A stretch of 64,000 bases of DNA from an uncultured Ruegeria sp. (GTDB taxonomy: Bacteria; Pseudomonadota; Alphaproteobacteria; Rhodobacterales; Rhodobacteraceae). Where the stretch lies: assembly GCF_947504215.1 (NCBI RefSeq), contig NZ_CANNGO010000008.1, forward strand, positions 1-64,000, given 5' to 3'. The stretch's first letter is position 1, and each line of letters starts with the position of its first letter. Below are positions 12,155 through 21,434 of this stretch, in pieces. The notes beneath the pieces were generated by a model. It was not told the origin of the DNA and made no database searches. It saw only the letters and a list, made by a program, of their open reading frames with translations. The position numbers and the translations under genes are program-made.

Positions 12155-12910
12155 TCAGGTTGCGTAATCCGATCCTTCGGTATCCAGCATCGCCTTGATC
12201 TCACGCAGATGCGCCTGGGCCTGGTCTGGATACTCGTCCAGTTCTTGCGCGGTTTTCTCGGCAATCTCATCCGACAGCACGCGCAGCGGCTGGCCGGTCT
12301 GAAGCGCACGGATGTAGGTTTCGGCGGCACGTTCAAAATAGTAGAGTCTGTTAAAGGCATCTGCGGAGTCACTGCCAATAATCAGAACGCCATGGTTGCC
12401 CATGATCATGACCTTCTTTTTCGGGTCGGACAGCATCGAGGCACAGCGTTCACCTTCGCTTTCAAAGGCCAGCCCGCCGAATTCTTCGTCAACAACGTAG
12501 CGATCGTAGAAGGTCGCGGTGTTCTGATCGATTGGTGGCAAGGTGCTGTCCGCCAGCGAGGCCAAAACAGTTGCAAAGATCGAATGCACATGAATGACAC
12601 AGCGCGCATGAGGACAATGGCGGTGAATCGATCCATGTAATCCCCAGGCCGTTGGATCCGGCGCGCCTGGTTGAGCCATGACCTCCGAATCTTTGGCATC
12701 CAGCAGCAATAGGTCCGAGGCCCGGATGCGGGCGAAGTGCATCTGATTGGGGTTCATCAAGAACTGCGTACCGTCGTCATTCACCGCAAGGCTGAAATGG
12801 TTGGCCACGCCCTCATGCATGTTCAGACGTTCTGTCCAGCGAAAGGCGGCTGCCAAATCCACACGCTCGGACCAATGGTCGATATTGGGACGAAGGCTCG
12901 CGACACGCAT
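12155..12910 (-). CDS. class II aldolase/adducin family protein
   Basis: A 251-aa zinc-dependent protein of the class II aldolase/adducin fold (fuculose-phosphate aldolase, ribulose-phosphate epimerase and relatives). Zinc-ligand histidines are visible in CVIHVHSIFATVLA, and GNHGVLIIG corresponds to the later conserved histidine strand. The chosen ATG at 12908-12910 has a good AAAGGAG upstream; an extension to 12973 lacks one. It is first in a two-gene operon with the desaturase-like gene and divergent from a LysR regulator. Many homologues act on non-sugar substrates, so I give no specific reaction. Confidence 0.85.
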   Translation of the reverse strand: MRVASLRPNIDHWSERVDLAAAFRWTERLNMHEGVANHFSLAVNDDGTQFLMNPNQMHFARIRASDLLLLDAKDSEVMAQPGAPDPTAWGLHGSIHRHCPHARCVIHVHSIFATVLASLADSTLPPIDQNTATFYDRYVVDEEFGGLAFESEGERCASMLSDPKKKVMIMGNHGVLIIGSDSADAFNRLYYFERAAETYIRALQTGQPLRVLSDEIAEKTAQELDEYPDQAQAHLREIKAMLDTEGSDYAT

Positions 12911-13024
12911 GGCAGGGCTCCTTTGGCAACTTGCGTTCCTAAAACCGTGCCTCTGGTCAACAGATTTGACCAACGAAAAAAACGCAACTATCCCATTAGC
13001 TGAACTTATGCCGAGGTTATAACG

Positions 13025-13900
13025 ATGCAGAAACCGCTTCCGCCCCTAGGTTGGCTACGCACGTTCGAGGCCGCCGCGCGGAACCTGTCCTTCACCGGCG
13101 CAGCCCGAGATCTGAACATGACGCAGAGCGCTGTCAGCCAGCAGATCAAGTCGCTGGAAGGCCATCTTGGGCAACCCTTGTTCTTACGGCGACCCAAAGC
13201 ACTTGAGCTGACAGAGGCGGGTATCACCTATCTGCCTGTTGTGCGCGAGGCGTTCCGGACACTGGTGCGGGGTACACAAGCCATCACTGGCGCGCAACAG
13301 GATGCGGTTCAGGTGCAGTGTAACATAAGCTTCGCAGTAAACTGGTTGGCCCCACGCCTGCCTGCCTTTCGGACCGAATATCCGGAAGTGCGGCTCAATA
13401 TCTTTACCGAGCTATGGGAGCCGCGCGAAATGGCCGACGGTGCGGCAGTCGAAATCCGGTTCTCTCTGCGGCCAGCCGATACGGTGCGAACAGAGTTGCT
13501 GCGCACCGAGCACTATTACCCGGTCTGCGCGCCTGGCTTTGAGGTTTCATTTGACAGCTTGCAGCAGCAACCCCTGTTCGACTGTTCAAACCTGTTGTCG
13601 AATTGGCCTAGTTGGGCTGAAGAACAGGGCCTAATATGGGAAAATCCGCCGATAACCTACGCGACAACCTATCTGGTTTGCCTATCGGTCGCCATGGCCG
13701 GAGGTGGCCTTTGCCTTGCCCATGATGCCATCGCGCGCCACCTTATTGATCAGGGTTTGTTGGTGGCCCCGTTTGAACATCGCGCACCGATGCCTGAGGC
13801 ATATTATATGCTCTTGTCCCCTCAGGCAGAAGAAACGCCCGGTGCGGTTGCCTTTGCAGATTGGGTACGACGCGAGATCGAATTGGACCGGGTTGCCTGA
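13025..13900 (+). CDS. LysR-family transcriptional regulator (GcvA-like)
   Basis: A 291-aa regulator. The N-terminal winged HTH is typical: LRTFEAAARNLSFTGAARDLNMTQ, then SAVSQQIKSLEGHLGQPLF. The GcvA subgroup is suggested by PPLGWLRTFEAAAR and RRPKALELTEAG. The remainder is a periplasmic-binding-protein-like effector domain (FAVNWLAPRLPAFRTEYPEVRL). It is divergent from the aldolase/desaturase pair with a 114-nt gap, so that operon is the likely target. The following 185 nt up to ade hold no gene that I can support. Confidence 0.9.
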   Translation: MQKPLPPLGWLRTFEAAARNLSFTGAARDLNMTQSAVSQQIKSLEGHLGQPLFLRRPKALELTEAGITYLPVVREAFRTLVRGTQAITGAQQDAVQVQCNISFAVNWLAPRLPAFRTEYPEVRLNIFTELWEPREMADGAAVEIRFSLRPADTVRTELLRTEHYYPVCAPGFEVSFDSLQQQPLFDCSNLLSNWPSWAEEQGLIWENPPITYATTYLVCLSVAMAGGGLCLAHDAIARHLIDQGLLVAPFEHRAPMPEAYYMLLSPQAEETPGAVAFADWVRREIELDRVA

Positions 13901-14085
13901 TCAAGGCAAGTTGGTCTCCCGCCCATTGTCGCTGCCCCGTCGGGGCACCACCTCTGGTTGGGCCGGGCAGCGCTGGCGCGCTGCGGATGCATCGGCCGCG
14001 CTGGGCTGTGCCAAAGGTTTGTGATGATTTGATGATACGAAAATACCGGGGTTGCACCTGACCGCGCATTCAGGAAAGTTGAGCC

Positions 14086-15888
14086 ATGGAATACACGCCT
14101 TTCCCAAGTTGGCCCGATGTCGCCCCTCGTTTGATCGCAGTTGCAGCCGGACGCGACGCTGCGGATATGGTTATTCGCGGCGGCATTTGGGTGAACGTTC
14201 ACAGTCGGGAGCTGTTGCCCGACCACTCTGTCGCGATTGCAGAGGGGCGCATCGCCTTTGTGGGGCCCGATGCCGACCATTGCACCGGACCGGATACACA
14301 GATCATCGACGCGCAAGGGCGCTATATTCTTCCGGGCCTGTGCGATGCGCATATGCATATCGAATCCGGCATGCTGACGCCCGCGGAGTTTGCAGCGGCG
14401 GTCATACCGCATGGCACGACGTCTATGTTTACCGACCCGCATGAGATCGCCAATGTGTTGGGTCTGGACGGTGTCCGCATGATGCATGACGAAGCGATGA
14501 TGCAGCCGGTCAATATCTTCACCCAGATGCCGTCTTGCGCACCGTCTGCGCCCGGGCTGGAAACCACAGGATATGAAATCACGCCCGAGGATGTGGCCGA
14601 AGCGATGTCCTGGCCGGGGATCATCGGGCTGGGCGAGATGATGAATTTCCCCGGGGTGGTCCATGGTGACCCGAAGATGCTGGCAGAGATTGCCGCTACC
14701 CAGCGGGCAGGAAAGACAGTCGGCGGACACTATGCATCCCCTGATTTAGGGTCTAGTTTTGCCGCTTATGTTGCAGGCGGCCCCGCCGATGATCACGAAG
14801 GTACTTGTGAGGCAGATGCAATCGCCCGGGTGCGTCAAGGGATGCGGTCGATGATGCGGCTGGGCTCGGCCTGGTATGATGTGGAAAGTCAGATCACCGC
14901 GGTGACAGAAAAGGGTTTGGATCCGCGAAATTTCATTTTGTGCACGGATGATTGCCACTCTGCCACTTTGGTCAACGATGGGCATATGAACCGCGTGGTG
15001 CGCCATGCGATTGCCTGCGGATGCGATCCGCTGATTGCCCTGCAGATGGCGACGATCAACACCGCCACTCATTTCGGGCTGGAGCGTGAGATCGGCTCGG
15101 TCACACCGGGGCGTCGTGCCGATGTGATTCTTAGTTCGGATCTAACCAAGCTGCCCATCGAAACAGTCATCGCGCGCGGTCAGGTTGTGGCCGAGTATGG
15201 CGAGATATCAGTAGATTGCCCTCATCTGAACTGGCCGGACACTGCCCGCAACACCGTCCATCTGGGCCACGCTCTGACCGAAACCGACTTTGAGATCGCC
15301 GCGCCCGCTGGTGCGAACCGAGTGCAGGCCAATGTGATTGGCGTCGTCGAAAACCAAGCACCAACCAAAGCGCTGAAGGTCGAACTGCCCATAATCGGCG
15401 GGTTGGTCGAGGCCGAAGACGGAGTGTGCCAGATCGCGCTGGTGGAACGCCATCAGGCGACTGGCGGGGTCACCAACGCCTTTGTCTCGGGGTTCGGGTA
15501 TAAGGGTAAGATGGCCATGGCCTCGACCGTCGCACATGACAGCCACCATATGATTGTCGTGGGCACTGATCGCGACCAGATGGCGCTGGCGGCGAACCGG
15601 TTGGCCGAGGTGGGTGGCGGCATCACCCTGTTCCGCGATGGCCAGGAACTGGCACTGGTGGAATTGCCGATCGCCGGCTTGATGTCGGACAGCCCCGCCG
15701 CTGAGGTTGCAACAAAGGCAGGCAAGATGGTCGAGGCGATGCAAGCCTGCGGCTGCGACCTCAACAACGCATATATGCAGCATTCCCTACTGGCTTTGGT
15801 GGTGATTCCCGAATTGCGGATATCCGACCTTGGGTTGGTAGATGTGCGCAGTTTTGAAAAAATTGAACTTCTGGAACCACTGGCATGA
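14086..15888 (+). CDS. ade: adenine deaminase
   Basis: A 600-aa amidohydrolase-superfamily enzyme that deaminates adenine to hypoxanthine, a purine salvage step. The metal-binding HxH is in GLCDAHMHIESGML (about residues 85-98), followed by the family motif GTTSMFTDPHEIANVLG. Later landmarks are GLGEMMNFPGV, the histidine of VGGHYASP, and ILCTDDCH. The C-terminal adenine-deaminase domain follows, with FVSGFGYKGKMAMASTVAHDSHH and VGTDRDQM. The length is typical of AdeC. Its stop overlaps the start of amn (ATGA), so the two are translationally coupled and process adenine-derived compounds together. Confidence 0.95.
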   Translation: MEYTPFPSWPDVAPRLIAVAAGRDAADMVIRGGIWVNVHSRELLPDHSVAIAEGRIAFVGPDADHCTGPDTQIIDAQGRYILPGLCDAHMHIESGMLTPAEFAAAVIPHGTTSMFTDPHEIANVLGLDGVRMMHDEAMMQPVNIFTQMPSCAPSAPGLETTGYEITPEDVAEAMSWPGIIGLGEMMNFPGVVHGDPKMLAEIAATQRAGKTVGGHYASPDLGSSFAAYVAGGPADDHEGTCEADAIARVRQGMRSMMRLGSAWYDVESQITAVTEKGLDPRNFILCTDDCHSATLVNDGHMNRVVRHAIACGCDPLIALQMATINTATHFGLEREIGSVTPGRRADVILSSDLTKLPIETVIARGQVVAEYGEISVDCPHLNWPDTARNTVHLGHALTETDFEIAAPAGANRVQANVIGVVENQAPTKALKVELPIIGGLVEAEDGVCQIALVERHQATGGVTNAFVSGFGYKGKMAMASTVAHDSHHMIVVGTDRDQMALAANRLAEVGGGITLFRDGQELALVELPIAGLMSDSPAAEVATKAGKMVEAMQACGCDLNNAYMQHSLLALVVIPELRISDLGLVDVRSFEKIELLEPLA

Positions 15889-17348
15889 CAAAAATAATAA
15901 CACACGAAGCCCTTAGCCCCGATAGTTTCACGGACCCTGTGGCCGCCGTCGCACGCCTGGAAGAGCTGTATACCAAGGCGACCGAATTCCTGTGCGAAAG
16001 CTTTTCGAAAGCGATGACCGAAGGCGCACCGTCCGAGCGGTATCGTGCCTATTACCCCGAGTTGCGGATCAAGACATCCTCATACGCGCAGGTCGACAGC
16101 CGGCTTAGTTTCGGTCACGTGTCCGAACCCGGCACACACGCGATTACGATCACCCGGCCTGATCTGTTTCGGTCCTATCTGACGCAGCAGATCGCGCTTT
16201 TGATCAAGAACCATGATCAGCCAGTTACTGTTGGCCTGTCGAAAACACCTATTCCCTTGCATTTTGCAGTTGCGAACAACACGGATCTTGCCGCGCTGAA
16301 TCAGGGTCCGGCAGGGTTTACATTGCGCGATGTCTTTGATGTTCCGGACCTGAACACCACCAATGACGACATCGTCAACGGGGTCCACGAAAATGACGAT
16401 GGCGTCGGGCCACTGGCGCTGTTTACGGCGCAGCGCGTCGATTACTCGCTTGCGCGATTGTCCCATTACACCGCGACCGACCCAAGCCATTTCCAGAATC
16501 ACGTTCTGTTTACAAACTACCAGTTCTACGTTTCGGAATTCGAAAACTATGCGCGTGAGCAACTGGCCGACCCGAACAGCGGCTATACCAGCTTTGTCTC
16601 AACCGGAAATGTCGAGATTACGAAGTCGGACGAGGCGCTGGAACAACCGCTGAAACTGCCGCAGATGCCGACCTATCATTTGAAACGCGCGGATGGGTCG
16701 GGGATCACGCTGGTCAATATCGGCGTTGGTCCATCGAATGCAAAAACCGCCACGGACCATATCGCCGTATTGCGCCCGCACGCCTGGTTGATGGTCGGGC
16801 ATTGCGCCGGGCTGCGCAACACACAAGCCTTGGGTGACTTTGTTCTGGCCCATGCATATCTGCGTGAAGACAAGGTTCTGGATGATGACCTGCCGGTCTG
16901 GGTTCCGATCCCACCACTGGCCGAGGTTCAGGTGGCATTGGAACACGCCGTGGCCGAGGTCACCGAGCTGGAAGGGTATGAGCTGAAGCGGATCATGCGC
17001 ACGGGTACTGTGGCTTCGGTTGACAATCGCAACTGGGAATTGCGCGATCAATCCGGCCCGGTGCAGCGGCTCAGCCAGTCGCGGGCGATCGCACTGGATA
17101 TGGAAAGCGCAACGATTGCTGCCAATGGCTATCGGTTCCGGGTTCCGTACGGCACTCTGCTCTGCGTGTCAGACAAGCCCTTGCATGGCGAATTAAAGTT
17201 GCCAGGCATGGCGTCGTCCTTTTATACAACTCAGGTCAGCCGCCATCTGGCAATTGGAATACGGGCGATGGAACACCTGCGTGGCATGCCGTTAGAGCGT
17301 TTGCACAGTCGGAAATTGCGGTCTTTCGACGAAACGGCCTTCCTCTGA
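15885..17348 (+). CDS. amn: AMP nucleosidase
   Basis: A 487-aa enzyme that hydrolyses AMP to adenine and ribose 5-phosphate. The N-terminal AMP-nucleosidase domain holds YYPELRIKTSSYAQVDSRLSFGHV. The C-terminal nucleoside-phosphorylase-like domain holds FTNYQFYVSEFENYA, NIGVGPSNAKTATDHIAVLRPHAWLMVGHCAGLR and ALDMESATIAANGYRFRVPYGTLLC with the conserved MES substrate motif. Coupled after ade, it supplies adenine to that enzyme, which gives an AMP to hypoxanthine route and control of the AMP pool. The length matches E. coli Amn (about 484). Confidence 0.95.
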   Translation: MTKIITHEALSPDSFTDPVAAVARLEELYTKATEFLCESFSKAMTEGAPSERYRAYYPELRIKTSSYAQVDSRLSFGHVSEPGTHAITITRPDLFRSYLTQQIALLIKNHDQPVTVGLSKTPIPLHFAVANNTDLAALNQGPAGFTLRDVFDVPDLNTTNDDIVNGVHENDDGVGPLALFTAQRVDYSLARLSHYTATDPSHFQNHVLFTNYQFYVSEFENYAREQLADPNSGYTSFVSTGNVEITKSDEALEQPLKLPQMPTYHLKRADGSGITLVNIGVGPSNAKTATDHIAVLRPHAWLMVGHCAGLRNTQALGDFVLAHAYLREDKVLDDDLPVWVPIPPLAEVQVALEHAVAEVTELEGYELKRIMRTGTVASVDNRNWELRDQSGPVQRLSQSRAIALDMESATIAANGYRFRVPYGTLLCVSDKPLHGELKLPGMASSFYTTQVSRHLAIGIRAMEHLRGMPLERLHSRKLRSFDETAFL

Positions 17349-17478
17349 CGCAAAAAAGCAACGAATCCCCCATATTTTTAGGGCTTTTATCGCTACTATT
17401 CGTTGTGTTCGCCCACAATATACCGTTACAGTTACGCGGTGAGGCCCTATTTATCGGGCACGTTAAGGAGACCAAGAA

Positions 17479-17766
17479 ATGGCAAAGCCTATGACTAAGA
17501 CTCAGCTGGTGGCTGCTCTCGCTGACGAAATGGGAACCGACAAGAAAGCTGCGAACGCAGCGTTGGAGGCCATGACCGGCCTGATCACCCGCGAAGTTTC
17601 AGCCGGTGGTGCAGTAACCCTGCCCGGCGTCGGCAAAATCTACTGCCGCGAACGCCCCGAGCGCATGGTACGCAACCCCGCCACAGGCGAACAGTTCAAG
17701 AAAGAAGCGGACAAGGTGGTCAAGATGACCATTGCGAAAGCTCTGAAGGACAGCGTGAACGGCTGA
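17479..17766 (+). CDS. HU-family DNA-binding protein
   Basis: A 95-aa nucleoid protein that binds and bends DNA as a dimer. The N-terminus (MTKTQLVAALADEMGTDKKAANAAL) gives the helical dimer core. The beta-arm region is present around GKIYCRERPERMVRNPATGE, with the RNPATGE signature; an unusual cysteine sits at the arm base. It has its own leader of 130 nt, a purine-rich AAGGAG site 10 nt upstream of the ATG, and a strong terminator, so it is transcribed alone. Confidence 0.93.
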   Translation: MAKPMTKTQLVAALADEMGTDKKAANAALEAMTGLITREVSAGGAVTLPGVGKIYCRERPERMVRNPATGEQFKKEADKVVKMTIAKALKDSVNG

Positions 17767-17791
17767 TTTCAGCTTTCATGACAAACGATTG

Positions 17792-17817
17792 AGGGTCGCC
17801 TTCGGGTGACCCTTTTT
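17792..17817 (+). terminator. rho-independent terminator of the HU gene
   Basis: Stem GGGTCGCC / GGTGACCC (8 bp including one G-T wobble) closed by a TTCG tetraloop and followed by TTTTT, 26 nt after the HU stop codon. Confidence 0.9.
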
Positions 17818-17906
17818 CGTTAGGATGTTAGAAAAAGGTGCTGGCGAATTGCGTTGTCTATCTATCGTGTTGGTCCGCTTTGAGCCCAAAGCCTCCAACA
17901 AAACAA

Positions 17907-18431
17907 CTACCGTGTTCGCTTAATTTGACACTCCTCAATCCAGCTCGTTGGTAATACATTCACCGCCACATTAGGCGGCAGTTCATAGAATGCCATCCTT
18001 TGATAGCTCCACGCATAAGGAGTACAGTTTTTAAGAGCTGCGCCATGCAAGAAGAACTGGAAGTCGCGTGGAGCGGAGCGAAGAGATTTGAAGAATGAAG
18101 CTCGTGTGGCAATATCTGGATTGAATTTCTCAATAGCTTCTGAACGTTTATGTTCCGTGTAGACACCGACTATTATTGTGGAACAGATGATTGAAAAAAA
18201 TACAAAAAACGCGGGTGCGTAGTGTTTCTTCGCACCAAAACGCACGCCAAGAAAGGCGCAAACCAGTCCTGTAGCCAAGCCAAATACTAGGAGAAGCGGC
18301 CAGCTTAGTAAAGCAAGCCTGTCATTCCAAAGTGTGAGAAAGCCGATTGCGTGCAATGGCCCACCAAAAAGAAGAACGGCCGCGACAGCGTAGCTTAAAA
18401 GGACAGCTCCTGTCGCTTGTAGAAATTTCAT
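17907..18431 (-). CDS. hypothetical membrane protein
   Basis: A 174-aa protein that I do not recognise. It has three clear hydrophobic segments: about residues 7-28 (AVLLSYAVAAVLLFGGPLHAIG), 40-63 (LLSWPLLLVFGLATGLVCAFLGV) and 74-92 (FFVFFSIICSTIIVGVY). A soluble basic C-terminal half of about 80 residues with two cysteines follows. The ATG 18429-18431 is used; a TTG seven codons upstream has no better site. Base composition is more AT-rich than the neighbours, which hints at acquired DNA. It stands alone between the HU terminator and the transporter gene. Confidence 0.6.
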   Translation of the reverse strand: MKFLQATGAVLLSYAVAAVLLFGGPLHAIGFLTLWNDRLALLSWPLLLVFGLATGLVCAFLGVRFGAKKHYAPAFFVFFSIICSTIIVGVYTEHKRSEAIEKFNPDIATRASFFKSLRSAPRDFQFFLHGAALKNCTPYAWSYQRMAFYELPPNVAVNVLPTSWIEECQIKRTR

Positions 18432-18545
18432 TCTGACAATCTCGTGTTGCAAAAATTCTTACTTCTTATTGCCACGTAAGCGCGGCGGCATAAACAAAAT
18501 GCCAACGACAGCTTTGTCCGCATAGCGGGCAACTGCGATAGACGG

Positions 18546-18578
18546 CACAAAAAAGGGCACCAAATGCGGTGCCCTTTT
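18546..18578 (-). terminator. terminator of the BCCT-type transporter gene
   Basis: Perfect 11-bp inverted repeat AAAAGGGCACC / GGTGCCCTTTT with a 6-nt loop. On the minus strand it ends in TTTTTTG, 24 nt beyond the transporter stop. A-rich and T-rich flanks make it potentially bidirectional. Confidence 0.85.
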
Positions 18579-18601
18579 CAAGTTCTGATTGTGATGATCG
18601 G

Positions 18602-19804
18602 TCAGTGAACTGTCTCAACCTTGTGGAAGTCCAGATCGCGGCCTTCAGGCATTGAATCGATGCTCAACACCTCTTTGCGTTTGGTGATCAGGATAAAGAC
18701 CACGCAGGCCAGATAGAGGCCGACGACAACCGCTCCGATCCACTGGATTTGCAGCCATTGGCTCTGGAACAGCAGGGTCAGAACAAACAGCAATGCGACG
18801 TTACCGGCGACATAGGCTGCCTTGCCAAACCGCTCGACCGTCATGTTCAGGTTGTCGGTATAGAGCCTGATCAGCGAGTCCAGCGAGTTGATCACAAAGG
18901 TCACGCCCACGATCACCATCGCGATGTTGGTGATGCCTGCGGTGCTGATACCGTTCAGGTGATAGTAGTAGAGAACGGTGAACCAGATCCCCAGCGGGAT
19001 AGACGGGAAGATCAGCAGCGCCGCCAGCAGTTGCCAGGTTTTCAACCCGCCCACAAAGCGCGAGGTGAACTGGCCAATCATGATCGACCATGCAAACCAC
19101 CAGAACAGGTAGAAGGCGTGATAGTCGGTCAACGGCAGAACGAACTTGTGCAGGTTGGTGAAGTAGGCGCCGATATTGCTGCCGGTTTCAACGAAACCAG
19201 TCATGCCCATGCCTGCTGCGACCCACATTCCAAGGATCAGCGTCAGGAACAGGATGGTCGAACCAACCGACAGGATGCGCACATATTTCAGGTCAGTCGA
19301 CGAATAGGCCGCCGCCAGAATAACCACGAACACGATGACATAGAAGGTTGTGACTACGGATTCACCATCACCCACCCCGGGCAAGTAACCGGGCAGGTAG
19401 ATCAGAAACAGGCTGGCGGTAAACGCGCAGGTGCCAATGATGACCACGTTATTGATCAGTTTGACCACCGGGATCTCAAAGAACTTCACACGCGGCTCGA
19501 TCACACAGAAGTAGAACGCCGTCAGGAAGTAGAAGGCCCAGATCAGAAAGCCCCAGAAGCCGAACTCGATTGCCAATGGGTTGGCAAAGGCGTAGGCCGG
19601 GTCTTCGGCATAGCCACCGAACTCGGTCAGCGGGAACATGATCAGGCCGACATCCAGTCCGGATGTAAACAGGATCGCGATGAATGTGAACAAGTGAACC
19701 GGTGTCACGCCAACACAGCGCAGATCCCACCATTTCACAACGAAGAAGGCGACCAGACCCAACGCGAGCAGGACGCCAAAAGACAGTATGTACTCCAGAA
19801 GCAC
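18602..19804 (-). CDS. BCCT-family transporter, short form
   Basis: About 400 aa and ten or so hydrophobic helices. It resembles betaine/carnitine/choline transporters: TFIAILFTSGLDVGLIMFPLTE corresponds to the family's glycine-rich AAGMGIGLMFWGVAE segment. FWWFAWSIMIGQFTSRFVGGLK corresponds to the tryptophan-rich TM8 signature followed by the WxxxFxARxSRGR loop. FPSIPLGIWFTVLYYY matches the next helix. The usual family length is 500 or more, so the N-terminal helices and extended tails are reduced. I use the GTG at 19804 because GGGAGG lies 7 nt upstream; a TTG two codons earlier sits too close to it. The substrate is unproven; a quaternary amine would fit the carnitine operon nearby. Confidence 0.7.
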   Translation of the reverse strand: MLLEYILSFGVLLALGLVAFFVVKWWDLRCVGVTPVHLFTFIAILFTSGLDVGLIMFPLTEFGGYAEDPAYAFANPLAIEFGFWGFLIWAFYFLTAFYFCVIEPRVKFFEIPVVKLINNVVIIGTCAFTASLFLIYLPGYLPGVGDGESVVTTFYVIVFVVILAAAYSSTDLKYVRILSVGSTILFLTLILGMWVAAGMGMTGFVETGSNIGAYFTNLHKFVLPLTDYHAFYLFWWFAWSIMIGQFTSRFVGGLKTWQLLAALLIFPSIPLGIWFTVLYYYHLNGISTAGITNIAMVIVGVTFVINSLDSLIRLYTDNLNMTVERFGKAAYVAGNVALLFVLTLLFQSQWLQIQWIGAVVVGLYLACVVFILITKRKEVLSIDSMPEGRDLDFHKVETVH

Positions 19805-19980
19805 CGACAAACCTCCCTTGATATGTCAGATTTTATCAGAGCTATCTTTAATTGGCTGGCCAATCAATAAAAACACAAGGACCGGTAAACTTGCAGGGCG
19901 GATGTGTCTTTTTTAACGCGCAACGCTTGCAGCTTTTTTCAGAATCGGGAACAGTCCGCGCGATGTGACAGGGGGTCTCC

Positions 19981-20868
19981 ATGGATCTGCGCGCTATAGC
20001 CATGGGGTTGGTATTTGCCCTGATCTGGTCATCTGCCTTCACTTCGGCGCGGATCATTGTGTCCGATGCATCGCCGTTGTTTTCGCTGGCTTTGCGGTTT
20101 TTGATATCGGGCATTCTGGGGGTCGTTATTGCCCGTGCGATGGGTCAAAGCTGGCGGCTGACGCGACCTCAGTGGCGCGCCACCATTCTGTTCGGAATAT
20201 GTCAGAATGCTCTTTATTTGGGTCTGAATTTCTACGCTATGCAAACGGTCGAAGCCTCTGTGGCTGCGATCATCGCATCGACCATGCCCCTGTTGGTGGC
20301 ACTGATCGGATGGTTGCTCTTGGGTGAAAAACTGCGACCGCTCGGCTTGATCGGTCTGCTGGCTGGGTTCGCCGGTGTAGCGCTCATCATGGGCAGCCGG
20401 ATTGGCGCTGGTGTCGATATGTTCGGCGTCGCGCTTTGCGGTATCGGCGCGTTGGCGTTGACCTTTGCCACCCTGGCCGTACGTGGGGCGACGTCAGGGG
20501 GGAACTTCATGATGGTGGTTGGGCTGCAAATGCTTGTGGGCTCAGCGGTCTTGTTCGTCGCGGCCCCGGTCTTTGAAACGATCTACATCCACCCGACAGT
20601 GCCACTGGCGCTGGCGTTTGCCTATACCACCTTATTTCCCGGTCTGCTGGCAACCCTCATCTGGTTCCTGCTGCTGGACCGGATCGGGGCAGTGCGGGCC
20701 GCCACCTTCCACTTTTTGAACCCGGTCTTTGGCGTCACTATCGCGGCGATCCTGCTTGGCGAAAAGCTGGGATCCCTGGATGCGGTTGGCGTTGGTATTA
20801 CGACGCTGGGCATTCTGGCCGTACAGCTGTCGAAACAGCCCGCTCAGGTCGGCAAAGCTTCGGCCTGA
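19981..20868 (+). CDS. EamA/DMT-family transporter
   Basis: A 295-aa inner-membrane protein with ten hydrophobic helices arranged as two EamA repeats of five. The first repeat holds GLVFALIWSSAFTSARIIV and EASVAAIIASTMPLLVALIGWLLLGEKL; the second ends with AATFHFLNPVFGVTIAAILLGEKL. The repeated GEKL at the end of each half is the family hallmark. These carriers export amino acids or other metabolites; the substrate cannot be read. A GGGGG tract precedes the ATG. Confidence 0.88.
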   Translation: MDLRAIAMGLVFALIWSSAFTSARIIVSDASPLFSLALRFLISGILGVVIARAMGQSWRLTRPQWRATILFGICQNALYLGLNFYAMQTVEASVAAIIASTMPLLVALIGWLLLGEKLRPLGLIGLLAGFAGVALIMGSRIGAGVDMFGVALCGIGALALTFATLAVRGATSGGNFMMVVGLQMLVGSAVLFVAAPVFETIYIHPTVPLALAFAYTTLFPGLLATLIWFLLLDRIGAVRAATFHFLNPVFGVTIAAILLGEKLGSLDAVGVGITTLGILAVQLSKQPAQVGKASA

Positions 20869-20984
20869 TTAGCTCATTGGCACCAGATCAAACGCACGAC
20901 TGCGAGAGCCTTTTGAAATATGACTTTGCTTTCCGCGCCTGCACCCCCAAATATTGACCTAACACCGAACCTGACGGAGGAGCC

Positions 20985-21434
20985 ATGACCAACTACACCA
21001 AAGACCCCGAGGCCATTGCAGCCCTCTCGCCGGAAGAGTTCCATGTCACACAGCGCAGCGGCACGGAACGCCCCGGCACCGGCAAACATTTGGATAACAA
21101 GGAACCCGGTATCTATGTGGATATCGTCTCGGGTGAGCCCCTGTTCGCCTCGACACACAAATACGAATCCGGTTGTGGCTGGCCCAGCTTCACCAAGCCC
21201 ATTGTCCACGAACATGTTGAGGAACTTCGGGATGCGACCTTGGGTATGATCCGTACCGAGGTGCGTTCGAAACATGCCGACAGTCATCTGGGTCATGTCT
21301 TCCCAGACGGCCCGCGCGAACATGGCGGGCTGCGCTATTGCATCAACTCAGCCGCGCTGCGGTTCATCCATCGCGACGAGATGGAGGCTGAAGGCTATGG
21401 CGAATATCTGAATCATGTGGAGGACATCCAATGA
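20985..21434 (+). CDS. msrB: peptide-methionine (R)-S-oxide reductase
   Basis: A 149-aa enzyme that reduces methionine-R-sulfoxide in proteins. The catalytic cysteine is C119 in [12 protein letters not shown] and a likely resolving cysteine is C64 in [24 protein letters not shown] is the conserved substrate loop. The two CxxC pairs that bind zinc in many MsrBs are absent (VDIVSG and KHADSH stand there), so this is a zinc-free form. GGAGGAG precedes the ATG. It is coupled by ATGA overlap to msrA. Confidence 0.95.
   Translation: MTNYTKDPEAIAALSPEEFHVTQRSGTERPGTGKHLDNKEPGIYVDIVSGEPLFASTHKYESGCGWPSFTKPIVHEHVEELRDATLGMIRTEVRSKHADSHLGHVFPDGPREHGGLRYCINSAALRFIHRDEMEAEGYGEYLNHVEDIQ

Noticed and set aside
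18749..19870. 373-codon plus-strand open frame
   Set aside because: Antisense to the BCCT transporter and composed of low-complexity Gln/His/Asp/Arg typical of a reverse reading of a membrane-protein gene.
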